Source: Candidatus Poribacteria bacterium
GTDB lineage: Bacteria; Poribacteria; WGA-4E; WGA-3G
Direction of reading: 5' to 3'
NCBI GenBank assembly: GCA_958295945.1
Contig: OY282386.1
Span: 5,264,204-5,328,203, forward strand
Length of the DNA stretch: 64,000 nt
In this document: one piece after another, positions 24,997-33,488 of the stretch
Numbering within the stretch: the first letter of the stretch is position 1
Layout of the letters: each line of letters begins with the position of its first letter
Position numbers and translations under genes: made by a program
Notes under the pieces: generated by a model
Database searches by the model: none
The model's input: only the letters and a program-made list of their open reading frames with translations
What the model was told of the DNA's origin: nothing

Positions 24997-26751
24997 TTAT
25001 TTGTTTGGTGACGATCTATATTTAAGCACACCATCCGCATCCGTAAATCGCACATACAGTGCCCATGTCCAACTGTTCTGCTCAACACCACACAATACCT
25101 CATTCCATCCTGATTTCAACTTGCACGGAATGACATCTGCATCCCGTGTGATGCGACGGTAGACCCGCTTTCTGTGAATCTCTTTTCCATTTAGCCACAC
25201 CGTAACCGTCTCATCACTACCTAACAGCATAGCAGTGTCCATCTCTATTGGGGCATAGATGTATGTAACCGCATATCCAACAACTCCCGTATTCATACCG
25301 ATGTTTGATCGTAAATCTAACATGCCACTCGGACGGGTTGCTACATCACGCCAACGTATTGTTTTCCCATCTATTCCTATGTAGGTCTCGTTCAAGTTTA
25401 GGTGCTTTTCAGATGAAACCGATGGAACAGTCGTGTCTGTATCTGTCTTTGGAAATGGACCTAAAACCATGTATTTCCGCACAAATGGAGAGGCATGCAA
25501 CACCTGAAAGGAATCAACTCCAATTTTGAATCCTGTCGACTCTGTTGATTTACCAACATTCTTCAGGATTATCTGGTTTTCACCCTGATTCAACGGGACT
25601 TTTCCAAATACTACCAAAGTACCCGCAACCGGTTCAGAATGATAATAATCGTAAGATTGTCCGATGACTTTGCCATTTACAGTGAGTTCCGCAAGTCCAT
25701 ATTCAGGTCCACGAGTCATCACTGCACTGATTTGATATAGGTTTCTGTGTTGCACTTCAATCTTTTGATGTACTTCTGCCCCAACTGCTTTCGCATTCAA
25801 TGCAGCATGCCCACCATTTATATCAATGCCCACATCACGATAGCTTTCTAACTTATACCCATCCGAGTTTTCTTTGACTAATAGGGATATAGCCGATTGT
25901 GTATCCTTTGGTGGCAATTTCCACTGCTTTTCATACCAAAATTGTGGAAGGGCATAGACATCTCGTGCTTCGTTTGTTAGATAGAGATTATGTCCCTCAA
26001 AACAAATTGCTTCTCCTTGAAAATCGTGAGCCAATATCCACGGTTTCCTTTTTATTGTCTGTGTTAAGTTATCCCCAGAAACATCATAAACCCATAAGGA
26101 ATTGTAGGTGCATATAGCCAAACGCTTCCTATCTGCCGATATACCCGCACCTGTAACTAACCTTGCCTCAGCAAATTCACCGACACGTTCTAATACCTGT
26201 TTCTCGTTCGCTTTCAATGCGGGCAAACGGTAAAGCACAGCAGTTGATTGTTCTTTAGAGACAATATAAGGTATGCCGTTATGAATAAACAGACCTTCCG
26301 CATCTACATTATTCTCGGGATAACGATAGGGGTATTTTGCAATAACCTGTGTTTCTGTTTCGGTAAACGGGTTCGGTTCCTTCACAACAGACACATTCAA
26401 GTCAAATCGCATACGGCTATTGTTACCAATGTCACCGATCCAGAGTTGTCCTTTGTCATCAATACCGAGTGCTTCCCAGTCAAAATTTCGCGTGCCACGC
26501 ACTTTTATTTTTTGGATTAATTCTCCATTCCGCTTCGTTGCATAAAGCACTGAAGGATTACCCGAGTCATTCAATGTCCAGTAGACACCATCAAACTGCC
26601 GACTTGCAACGATACCAGAACTCTCACGAATGTCGCGATGTGTATATTTGCCTACGGGTTGCCACGGCGGAGTCCCAAAAGAATCTACTTCCTCTGCAAC
26701 AGAAATTGTAGATATAAGAACAAAAATAAGTGAACAAAACAACAATTTCAT
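24997..26751 (-). CDS. Secreted propeller-like protein of unknown function
   Basis: A 584-residue protein with a clear signal peptide (MKLLFCSLIFVLISTISVAEE). Residues 25-280 read as a beta-propeller of the SdiA-regulated/phytase-like kind: SSGIVASRQFDGVYWTLNDS, NFDWEALGIDDKGQLWIGD, VDAEGLFIHNGIPYIVSK, FQGEAICFEGHNLYLTNEA. Residues 290-400 form a beta-sandwich-like part, and the last 170 (KYMVLGPFP, IYAPIEMDTAMLLGSDETVTVWLNGKEIHR) look like a carbohydrate-binding-style module. It should act in the periplasm or outside the cell. Exact function is unknown. It is transcribed alone. Confidence 0.75.
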   Translation of the reverse strand: MKLLFCSLIFVLISTISVAEEVDSFGTPPWQPVGKYTHRDIRESSGIVASRQFDGVYWTLNDSGNPSVLYATKRNGELIQKIKVRGTRNFDWEALGIDDKGQLWIGDIGNNSRMRFDLNVSVVKEPNPFTETETQVIAKYPYRYPENNVDAEGLFIHNGIPYIVSKEQSTAVLYRLPALKANEKQVLERVGEFAEARLVTGAGISADRKRLAICTYNSLWVYDVSGDNLTQTIKRKPWILAHDFQGEAICFEGHNLYLTNEARDVYALPQFWYEKQWKLPPKDTQSAISLLVKENSDGYKLESYRDVGIDINGGHAALNAKAVGAEVHQKIEVQHRNLYQISAVMTRGPEYGLAELTVNGKVIGQSYDYYHSEPVAGTLVVFGKVPLNQGENQIILKNVGKSTESTGFKIGVDSFQVLHASPFVRKYMVLGPFPKTDTDTTVPSVSSEKHLNLNETYIGIDGKTIRWRDVATRPSGMLDLRSNIGMNTGVVGYAVTYIYAPIEMDTAMLLGSDETVTVWLNGKEIHRKRVYRRITRDADVIPCKLKSGWNEVLCGVEQNSWTWALYVRFTDADGVLKYRSSPNK

Positions 26752-26833
26752 TATAGTTCACATCCTTTATACTATCTTCTTGTTGGAGGAGTTCCAACCC
26801 GATTGTTCCGTTACCTTCCAATAAATGATAATA

Positions 26834-27886
26834 CTAAAAATCATTAAACACTTTCACCGGCGAACCCGTTTCAACAGACTCCCAAGCAGCAACACCCACA
26901 GCAATAGACTTAGCACCATCCACCACATTCGGAGACGGTTCCAAATCTTGTTCAAGACACTGCTGAAAATGACGCATATAGCGTATAACCGTTTGCCCAT
27001 GTCCATAAACACTTGTGTCTAATTCAGGAGGACAAGCCATCTCAAAAGGTTCACGTGCAGACATTTTATCCAGCATCAGTTTAACCTGACCACCCTTGTT
27101 ATCTGTAAAGTCACCAATCATTGTGCCATTCGTGCCGTAAATGGAAACCTGCATCATCGGCATCGGCGGATGAACGACATCATAGAGTCCCATCGCCCTT
27201 GCAATCTGTCCACTTTCAAATTTCAGATTGAGAAAGAAGTTATTTTTTATCGGATATTCAGGTGTGAGTGTGCCTTTCGTACCGTAGGCATGCACCTCCG
27301 CAACATCACCGAGAAAGCTGCGTAAAATATCAACAGGATGCACAACACCACCAAACATAAGATCTTGTGGCACTTGGAGTCGCCACGGTGTAAAATCGTA
27401 AACATCGCGCATGTCATGGACATAATATGCATCCGCAACCATGATGTCTCCTAAATCACCGTCGTCAAAAAGTCGTTTCATAGTTAGAAACTGCAGATCA
27501 AATCGCATCGTCTGACCGACAAGAAATTTGACACCATGCTTTCTGACTAAATCGACCAACTTTTGTGCATCTTCCAAGGTTGTTACCATCGGTTTTGTGC
27601 AGACTACATGCTTTCCTGCTTCAATCGCAGCAATACAATGTTCTGCATGCAGATGATCAGGGGAATACACTGCAACAACAGAGATATCCTCTCGCTGCAC
27701 CAACGCACGGTAGTCAGTCGTCCAAAAATCAACACCAATCTGCTTAGCATAGTCTTCAAGCACATCCGGACGCTTCGCACAGATACCACGAAGTTCATAA
27801 TCAAGATCAGGCACCTCCTTAAGCAGTGCTGCCGTTGATCCCATGTTGGTCGGATTGATCCCAATAACACCTAACCCTATTGCCAT
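26834..27886 (-). CDS. Gfo/Idh/MocA-family oxidoreductase
   Basis: A 350-residue NAD(P)-dependent dehydrogenase of the Gfo/Idh/MocA fold. The N-terminal Rossmann domain shows GLGVIGINPTNMGS, VAVYSPDHLHAEHCIAAIEAGKHVVCTKP (the E/T-K-P catalytic Lys region) and GQTMRFD. The C-terminal domain has GGVVHPVDILRSFLGDV with the usual His/Asp pair. A perfect AGGAGG site precedes ATG 27886. The family oxidises sugars or inositols. It stands alone between accessory elements. Confidence 0.88.
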   Translation of the reverse strand: MAIGLGVIGINPTNMGSTAALLKEVPDLDYELRGICAKRPDVLEDYAKQIGVDFWTTDYRALVQREDISVVAVYSPDHLHAEHCIAAIEAGKHVVCTKPMVTTLEDAQKLVDLVRKHGVKFLVGQTMRFDLQFLTMKRLFDDGDLGDIMVADAYYVHDMRDVYDFTPWRLQVPQDLMFGGVVHPVDILRSFLGDVAEVHAYGTKGTLTPEYPIKNNFFLNLKFESGQIARAMGLYDVVHPPMPMMQVSIYGTNGTMIGDFTDNKGGQVKLMLDKMSAREPFEMACPPELDTSVYGHGQTVIRYMRHFQQCLEQDLEPSPNVVDGAKSIAVGVAAWESVETGSPVKVFNDF

Positions 27887-27955
27887 TTTATGCCTCCTTT
27901 GATGGACAAAATCATATCACATATTCTGTTGCTTGACAAGTCATTCATAATTGTT

Positions 27956-28304
27956 GGGTGTGTAAAGCTTTTTGTCACCGTATACGTCAATTCAAGTGAT
28001 AAACCTGTCCTCTATTGTAGGGCCAAATCAACGGTATGAATGCGCTTATGGCATTCCCCGGGTCTCTGTGCCCCGCCATTCCTTGTCCTGTAATGCAACG
28101 GGCGGGCACAGAGACCCGCCCCTACAATGACTGGTGAGAAGTTAGTACCACAGGACTTACGCATTCCCCCTTGATAAGGGGGGTAGGGGGGTTAAATAGT
28201 GCAATATTTCAGTGTTTTTGGTCTTTTTAACCCCCTAAATCCCCCTTATCAAGGGGACTTTAAGAGAAACTGCGTAAGTCCTGTACCAAAAACTTTACAC
28301 ACTC
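27956..28304. repeat. Composite of element ends and hairpins
   Basis: The left end GGGTGTGTAAAGC starts at 27956; a matching right end CCAAAAACTTTACACACTC lies at 28286-28304. No target duplication is visible between them. The first 75 bases match the inverse of 23745-23812. A hairpin pair GGGTCTCTGTGCCCCGCC (28060-28077) / GGCGGGCACAGAGACCC (28101-28117) lies inside, as does the separate MITE at 28151. Confidence 0.6.
28151..28283. mobile_element. 133-bp MITE with TACCA target duplication
   Basis: Inverted ends CAGGACTTACGCA (28151-28163) and its exact inverse (28271-28283). Inside, CCCCTTGATAAGGGGG and CCCCCTTATCAAGGGG make further internal pairing. TACCA flanks both sides (28146-28150, 28284-28288), a 5-base target duplication. 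It landed just before a solo CTTTACACAC end. No coding capacity, so an outside transposase must have moved it. Confidence 0.85.
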
Positions 28305-28420
28305 AATTTAGAGGGGTGTGTAAAGTTTTTAGCACTAAACTCAATATCCGATGAAATGGACACGTTTTTCCAAAAAACTGTAAAATATTAAAAGAAATGT
28401 TAAAAATTGTAAATAATAAC

Positions 28421-28450
28421 TTGACTTAAGTAATTTGATTGTGTTATAAT
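28421..28450 (+). promoter_or_regulatory. Family promoter, locus B
   Basis: TTGACT at 28421-28426, 18 bases, TATAAT at 28445-28450, then TCACATA. It lies inside the transposon-like element and points at the orphan gene. Confidence 0.55.
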
Positions 28451-28488
28451 ATACGTCACATATACCTTGTTGAATGAGGAAGAGAATT

Positions 28489-29025
28489 ATGAAAACAAAA
28501 CAACGGACACAAGGAATAATGATCATCCTACAAGCAATCTTTTCAGGACATAGAATGTCAATTCGCAAGAACGACATTTCAAATACATATATATTTAATA
28601 TGCATCCTATCCTCACGAACGACAAGCACATATCTATCGCCTCTTTTTTAACATTTAACAACATTATATTTTGCATTCGTCCAATGCTGGACAAGTGTTA
28701 TCCTCTGACTACCGATTTCACACGACAAGAACAAAATAGAGAACACGTACAATTTCTTAAATTTTTATTTTTTAATAAACACCTTATGAACCCTTATGTC
28801 CACTACTATTACAGCGATGTCCAAGACGTACAGTTGTACGTGAATTTGTACGTCAATTGTACGGTTTTAATATGGGAAAAATCTCGGATTTCATTAACAA
28901 GACACGCGTTCAATGAGAATGTCTTAGGCACATTCACCAAGCGCAATTCATTGCACCTCGGACATTCATCTCACATTGTTGGAGTGGTTTTCAACCACGA
29001 TTTATTAGAATGTCAACAGTGTTAG
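28489..29025 (+). CDS. Orphan protein of a three-member family, locus B
   Basis: A 178-residue frame from ATG 28489 behind AGGAAGAG, carried inside the 831-bp element. It starts MKTKQRTQG; an IILQAIFSGHR piece is shared with locus C. The core HVQFLKFLFFNKHLMNPYV and DVQLYVNLYVNCTVL matches locus A. Its DNA contains the palindromes GTACAGTTGTAC and TTGTACGTCAATTGTACG. No transposase motif (no DDE pattern) and no known domain is seen. The last third overlaps hairpin repeats, so the true end may differ. The promoter and ribosome site favour expression. Confidence 0.4.
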   Translation: MKTKQRTQGIMIILQAIFSGHRMSIRKNDISNTYIFNMHPILTNDKHISIASFLTFNNIIFCIRPMLDKCYPLTTDFTRQEQNREHVQFLKFLFFNKHLMNPYVHYYYSDVQDVQLYVNLYVNCTVLIWEKSRISLTRHAFNENVLGTFTKRNSLHLGHSSHIVGVVFNHDLLECQQC

Positions 29026-29178
29026 AGGGTTTGAAACCAGATGAATGCCATAAGCGCATTCGGCTTTGAATTGGATTGATTAGATTTCAAGCTTTCCATC
29101 CGACATGAAAATGAAATGGTTCATGCCAAAAACTTTACACACCCATTTAGAGAATAAAGTTGTCTACCTCAACCATAT

Positions 29179-30939
29179 ATGATATACTTTACACAGATTT
29201 TATTTTCAGATGACCAAGAAATGCATCAAGAACAGAAACCACACCCAAACTCAGAGATAAATCAGCGAACAACATCTGCATTAACACGCAGCATCGACTT
29301 TTTGCTCTCAAAACAGCAAACAGACGGAAACTTTGAAGGACAACTTTCCTCAAGCACGTTCCCATCTTGTGCGTATGCATGGATCCAACTTGCACAAGGC
29401 AAAACGGTAGAACCTGCGATGGTTGACTGGTTCATAAAAAACCAAAACGAAAACAGTTCATGGGGATTGGATGCTGCAAAGCAGACGAACCCTGAAGCTA
29501 CGTTGTTTTCCCGATTGATCTTGGAACAAGTCAGTGAAAACGAATCTACACCACAACTTGAGAAATGTATATCACGTATACCGATTTATCCGCTTGACCT
29601 CGCTTTAGTCAAACTCGCCTATGCAGCATTCAATCGTTATGACTGGGAGAAATTGACCATATCAAAAAATGCTTTGCCATTGATGAAATTCATTAAGTTC
29701 CTGACACGGATCCCCACATTGCATGCCATACTGAAACCACCCCGAAACATACTACCTCCAGTAGACATGTTCAAAACATCACTATTTGATGAGTTATTTA
29801 TTGCTGAACAACACACCTTAGTGCCGGTTTTCATCCTGATTGAACTAAACACGACAAAACGTTCCGACATGATCAATGCTTTAGTCTCTTGGCTAAAAGA
29901 ACGTGCTCTCAGTGATGGCAGTTGGTTTCGTGTCAATTATATCACCGCATTATCTGTCTTAGCACTCATTGAACTCAGAAAAAAAATGGATGTAGACTCC
30001 GATATGTCCACAATGATTGAAAGGGGGATTGAATGGCTACAGAATACTAAAAATCCTGATGGTGGTTGTCGAGAAGCATTGAACCTTAATGTATGGGACA
30101 CTGCCCTGAGCATTATCGCTTTGACAGAGGCAGACACAAGAAATAACGGTAATCCAGATGTAATCCAAAAAGCTGCACTATGGCTTGTTGACCATCAAAA
30201 CGACAACGGTGGATGGGCATTTTCTGGGATGCGCGACAGCACACTTCCAAGTGATGCGGACGACTCCGCCTTAGCTACCCTCGCTATCATAAGAGCAAAA
30301 CTACAATCCGAAGATGCCAAGAGTGCTGTCCAACGTGGAATCGAATGGCTGAAACAGAACCAAGAGACTGATGGAAGTTGGAACACGTATCAACCTGGAC
30401 AAGGTGATGTCGGATGTGTGAGTATCACAGCACATGCGATTGAAGCGTTACTAGCGCATGGTGAAAGTCAGACTTATGTTGACAACGGAATAAAGTGGCT
30501 TCGGTCTAACATACATAAGGATGGCTATTGGGATGACCTCTGGTTAGCAAAGCGAACCTACGGGACAGCATGCGCACTTGCAGCACTTGTAAAAGCAGGA
30601 TGCAAAGACGCACCTGAAATTACACAAGCGGTGCAATGGCTAAAACAGACCCAAAATGAGAACGGTGGTTGGGGTGAAGACATGTTTGGCAATCCCACTG
30701 AAACCACTGTTGAGCAAACCGCATGGTGTTCCTATGCATTGTTACTTGTTGACGCAAATAGTTCTGCTGCCCAAAAAGGCATTCAGTTTCTCCTTGAACA
30801 GCAGCGAGAAGAAGGTTCATGGCAAGAAAGTTGTGTCGGTATTTATTGGGAAGTAATCGGTGGATACAGTGACCCGATCTACGCTTCTGTTTTTCCAATA
30901 TTGGCACTGAATCAGTCTATCAACAATGCCACGATATAG
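29179..30939 (+). CDS. Class II terpene cyclase (squalene-hopene cyclase-like)
   Basis: A 586-residue alpha/alpha-barrel protein with several QW-type repeats (for example NQNENSSWG, NPDGGCREA, HQNDNGGWAF, NQETDGSW, TQNENGGWGED, QQREEGSWQ). The protonating D-x-D-D motif is present as DADD at residues 359-362. These traits define squalene-hopene/sporulenol-type cyclases, which fold linear triterpenes into sterol-like lipids at the membrane. It is slightly shorter than SHC (about 630). A start at the Met 14 codons later is possible; neither has a strong ribosome site. A glycosyltransferase gene follows after ten bases. Confidence 0.85.
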   Translation: MIYFTQILFSDDQEMHQEQKPHPNSEINQRTTSALTRSIDFLLSKQQTDGNFEGQLSSSTFPSCAYAWIQLAQGKTVEPAMVDWFIKNQNENSSWGLDAAKQTNPEATLFSRLILEQVSENESTPQLEKCISRIPIYPLDLALVKLAYAAFNRYDWEKLTISKNALPLMKFIKFLTRIPTLHAILKPPRNILPPVDMFKTSLFDELFIAEQHTLVPVFILIELNTTKRSDMINALVSWLKERALSDGSWFRVNYITALSVLALIELRKKMDVDSDMSTMIERGIEWLQNTKNPDGGCREALNLNVWDTALSIIALTEADTRNNGNPDVIQKAALWLVDHQNDNGGWAFSGMRDSTLPSDADDSALATLAIIRAKLQSEDAKSAVQRGIEWLKQNQETDGSWNTYQPGQGDVGCVSITAHAIEALLAHGESQTYVDNGIKWLRSNIHKDGYWDDLWLAKRTYGTACALAALVKAGCKDAPEITQAVQWLKQTQNENGGWGEDMFGNPTETTVEQTAWCSYALLLVDANSSAAQKGIQFLLEQQREEGSWQESCVGIYWEVIGGYSDPIYASVFPILALNQSINNATI

Positions 30940-30948
30940 TGTTGAAAT

Positions 30949-31620
30949 ATGATTTCTGTTATCATACCTGTCCTGAATGAAGCAAAGATTTTGGATAAAA
31001 CGTTATCTCAACTTCAACCAGAATTGGTAGGACATGAACTTATTGTTGTTGATGGTGGAAGCACAGACAACTCTGTCCAAATTGCTGAAAAATATGGTAG
31101 AGTAATTACATCCAAACAAGGACGCGCAAAACAATTGAATGCAGGTGCTGCATCTGCAAATGGCAATATCCTCATCTTCCTACACGCAGATGTTTGGCTT
31201 GAGAATGGAGCATTCAAAGCCGTAGAATCAGCGTTGGCATCGGATTTTATTGGAGGAGGGTTCCATCAAAAAATAGATGGGAAAAGTTATCTATATCGCA
31301 TCATTGAATTCACTGCAGATATGCGCGGAAAATATCTAAAGGTTTTCTATGGAGATAGCGGCATTTTCGTCCGGCGAACAGATTTTCAAAAAATTGGGGG
31401 TTTTCCAGATGTTCCTATTATGGAGGAGATGGGTTTTTCAAATGAATTACGAAGGCTAGGAAAGACAAAAATGATCAGACCACACATTCATATCTCTGCC
31501 CGCAGATGGGAAAGAAACGGCATTGTCCGCACAACAGCAAAAAACTGGCTGATTACCTTTCTTTATTATATCAGGGTTTCACCGGATAAGCTGGCGAAAC
31601 TTTATCGGAATATACGGTAG
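30949..31620 (+). CDS. Family 2 glycosyltransferase (TIGR04283-like)
   Basis: A 223-residue GT2 enzyme: ISVIIPVLNEAKILDKTL at the N-terminus, the acidic ELIVVDGGSTDNS and FLHADVWLENG (D-x-D-like) motifs, then GGGFHQKIDG and GDSGIFVRR. Its short length and layout match the TIGR04283 group, named for arsenosugar biosynthesis. It starts ten bases after the cyclase, so both form an operon; modification of the cyclised lipid is possible but inferred. The hydrophobic piece near the end (WLITFLYYIRVS) may bind the membrane. Confidence 0.85.
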   Translation: MISVIIPVLNEAKILDKTLSQLQPELVGHELIVVDGGSTDNSVQIAEKYGRVITSKQGRAKQLNAGAASANGNILIFLHADVWLENGAFKAVESALASDFIGGGFHQKIDGKSYLYRIIEFTADMRGKYLKVFYGDSGIFVRRTDFQKIGGFPDVPIMEEMGFSNELRRLGKTKMIRPHIHISARRWERNGIVRTTAKNWLITFLYYIRVSPDKLAKLYRNIR

Positions 31621-31626
31621 AAAAAA

Positions 31627-31654
31627 GCGGGAACAGTTCAATCACTGTCCCCGC
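31627..31654 (-). terminator. Rho-independent terminator
   Basis: GCGGGGACAGT and ACTGTTCCCGC (read on the minus strand) pair with one mismatch around a 6-base loop, followed by six T. It ends the leftward transcript of the 31674 gene and may also stop the cyclase operon from the other side. Confidence 0.85.
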
Positions 31655-31673
31655 ATAAGATGGATAAATCAGT

Positions 31674-32546
31674 TTAGTGACCTTGTTTGATGTGTCCCCA
31701 AGTTGTTGACAACTTATTATTTGCATGCACATCCAATGTCGCATTTTCAGACAACCAATTCGTGATGAATTCTGCGACACCGATACCGCGTGGGTCTGTT
31801 CCACCCCAATTCGGTATAGCTGCCTGCCACATAGCCGCAATCATACCGGTTCCATCTGTGCCAGACTCTTTGCTAATAGCAACGGCAGGATCTGCATTAT
31901 TTTCATCTGCTTCGGCAAAAATAACTAAATCCCAGTTTGTCCCAGGAAACTGCTCTACATGCCATGGACGATTAGAATTGAAATCTGCCAACGAAGGGAT
32001 ATATTTCTTTCCTAAATCGGTGGGTTTCATAGCGAAAGTTCCTTGACCGCGTTCACCAAAATCTAATCCGGGGATGTCAAAGACATTCGCAGCACCAGCT
32101 CCAGCGTTTTCTGCACTGCGGACACCACCTTCATAACTCATGTAGAAAATCCAGTCCGCTACATTTATTACAACGTTTCCTGCTTCAATGAAGTTCTCTA
32201 CATTTGACCCATCTGGTTTAAGATTGGGAAATGGATATAGCGAACTCGGAGATGTGCCACATGCAAGGAGAATAACATCTTGCTGTCCGTTCCCGGTGTG
32301 CTCAACACACCATTCTGCCAACGGAGACTCATCCCCTACTTCATCACCACCACCGAAGTTCTCAATATTATTGAAAAGTGCCTTGACTCCAGCATGGGTC
32401 ATAACCGTTTCTGTATTTTTCTCAACAGCACCAGCAGAAATCCAATCTGGATTTGTGGGACCGGAGTATATTGCCAAATCATTAGCAAAAACTATTGTCG
32501 CACTTACCATAAGCACAACAATGACAGGACTAATATAACTTTTCAT
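31674..32546 (-). CDS. Secreted protein of unknown function with TTWG tail
   Basis: A 290-residue protein with a signal peptide (SPVIVVLMVSATIVFA, cut near residue 21) behind a strong AAGGAGGT site. The mature part reads as an alpha/beta protein (DLAIYSGPTNPDW, VILLACGTSPSSLYPFP, VVINVADWIFYMSYEGG), perhaps with a flavodoxin- or glutamine-amidotransferase-like fold, a guess from strand pattern only. The C-terminus is LSTTWGHIKQGH, sharing TTWG-x-[IL]-K with the LamG pseudogene at 24275. The shared end of unrelated secreted proteins suggests a sorting signal. The terminator at 31627 follows. Confidence 0.75.
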   Translation of the reverse strand: MKSYISPVIVVLMVSATIVFANDLAIYSGPTNPDWISAGAVEKNTETVMTHAGVKALFNNIENFGGGDEVGDESPLAEWCVEHTGNGQQDVILLACGTSPSSLYPFPNLKPDGSNVENFIEAGNVVINVADWIFYMSYEGGVRSAENAGAGAANVFDIPGLDFGERGQGTFAMKPTDLGKKYIPSLADFNSNRPWHVEQFPGTNWDLVIFAEADENNADPAVAISKESGTDGTGMIAAMWQAAIPNWGGTDPRGIGVAEFITNWLSENATLDVHANNKLSTTWGHIKQGH

Positions 32547-32577
32547 TTAATTTATAACCTCCTTCATACATAAAGGT

Positions 32578-32603
32578 AACTCATAGTCAATGGACTATGA
32601 GTT
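32578..32603. repeat. 11-bp perfect stem-loop upstream of 31674 gene
   Basis: AACTCATAGTC and its inverse GACTATGAGTT around AATG. It lies in the 5' leader region of the leftward gene and could be an operator or RNA control element. Confidence 0.5.
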
Positions 32604-32987
32604 TATTAGAATTTAAAAATTAGACATCATAACGATTTACAGGACGTTGGAAGATTCTTCCCAACGTAACAATAAAAACCCGCGACGATCCAAAATGGAC
32701 GTGTGGGCACAGCAGCGGTCCAACCGCTAACACTTTCAAAGTTGTTTTGTCGTTCTGTGTTGTTATATTTAACAGTAACGTAGGGGGGGGGGGACTCAAA
32801 ACCGATGTTAAAACAGAACTAGCAAGCAGGGCACCAACCCTATCTCCGCGCAGACAATAGATATCTGAAGCATTTATTTCTAAATGATGATTCGTTTGCC
32901 ATTTTTTCATTATCATTAGGATCTGATTTATTAAGTTTTTTCTAAAATAACTTCTGAGTCATGAATGAACGGAACTTTTACTTAAAT
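32604..32987. other. Gap without supported gene
   Basis: The stretch holds a GTTGGAAGA/TCTTCCCAAC-like palindrome near 32645 and a run of nine G at about 32787. A 98-codon minus-strand frame crosses it but shows low complexity (PPPP) and no ribosome site. No gene is supported. Confidence 0.5.
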
Positions 32988-33455
32988 CTACTCTGTTGGT
33001 GGTTGATATTCATCTAATAATGCAAATCCAATTCCAAGAAGTGTCAAGGTAATTGCAGCACCACCCGTAACGCATCCTGCAGAGGACATACTAGCTTGAA
33101 TACTACCTCTCTTGGATTTGTAAGTTGATGTATAAACAGAGACATACTCTGGAGTTTTTCCAATAAAACGTGAAGGTGAAGGTCCTGGTCGATAGAAATA
33201 GGTTCCAGTAATACCTATTGGCGGTAAAAGGCAATTATACCAACACGATCCAGGTAAAGGTAGAAATACAAGTCCTGAAAATAAGCAACCAACACCAAAC
33301 CATAGAGGTTTGTTAACATCTTTATTAGCATCTGCCACAGCATCGGATTCAGCCTGTGCCACAACCAAATTTGGCTGGGCAAGAGTTGCAAAAGGCATAC
33401 TAAAAAGTATTACTGTCATCCAAAAAGCAAGGATATGAAACATTTTGCTAATTTT
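32988..33455 (-). CDS. Small secreted/membrane protein of unknown function
   Basis: About 155 residues from GTG 33455 behind AAGGTGA; an ATG at 33488 would add 11 residues. The N-terminus is a signal peptide (FHILAFWMTVILFSMPFATLAQ). The mature part begins with an acidic linker (AQAESDAVADANKDVNKPLWFGVGC), has a hydrophobic CLFSGLVFLPLPGSC segment, a conserved-looking PSPSRFIGKTPEYVSVYTSTYKSK motif and a second hydrophobic helix near the end. It is probably a two-pass or periplasm-facing inner-membrane protein. I recall similar GKSPEYV-containing proteins in this kind of genome but know no function. Confidence 0.65.
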   Translation of the reverse strand, partial: KISKMFHILAFWMTVILFSMPFATLAQPNLVVAQAESDAVADANKDVNKPLWFGVGCLFSGLVFLPLPGSCWYNCLLPPIGITGTYFYRPGPSPSRFIGKTPEYVSVYTSTYKSKRGSIQASMSSAGCVTGGAAITLTLLGIGFALLDEYQPPTE

Positions 33456-33488
33456 CACTTGTATTTCACCTTCAATACTCACGGTCAT

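Larger units (their letters stand above)
28314..29144. mobile_element. 831-bp transposon-like element with 8-bp target duplication
   Basis: Left end GGGTGTGTAAAGTTTTT at 28314-28330; the right end is its exact inverse, closing at 29144. The arms continue for four more bases with one mismatch. ATTTAGAG flanks it on both sides (28306-28313 and 29145-29152), a perfect 8-base target duplication. Such ends and duplication length recall IS256-type elements, but 831 bp is too short for that transposase. Its only cargo is the family promoter and the orphan frame at 28489-29025. Confidence 0.85.

Noticed and set aside
28341-28694. Minus-strand 117-codon frame inside the 831-bp element
   Set aside because: It overlaps the plus-strand orphan gene and its promoter, and its similarity to other copies is weaker than that of the plus frame.
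32620-32916. Minus-strand 98-codon frame with PPPP run
   Set aside because: The frame crosses a nine-G tract and hairpins, lacks a ribosome site and has no recognisable features.
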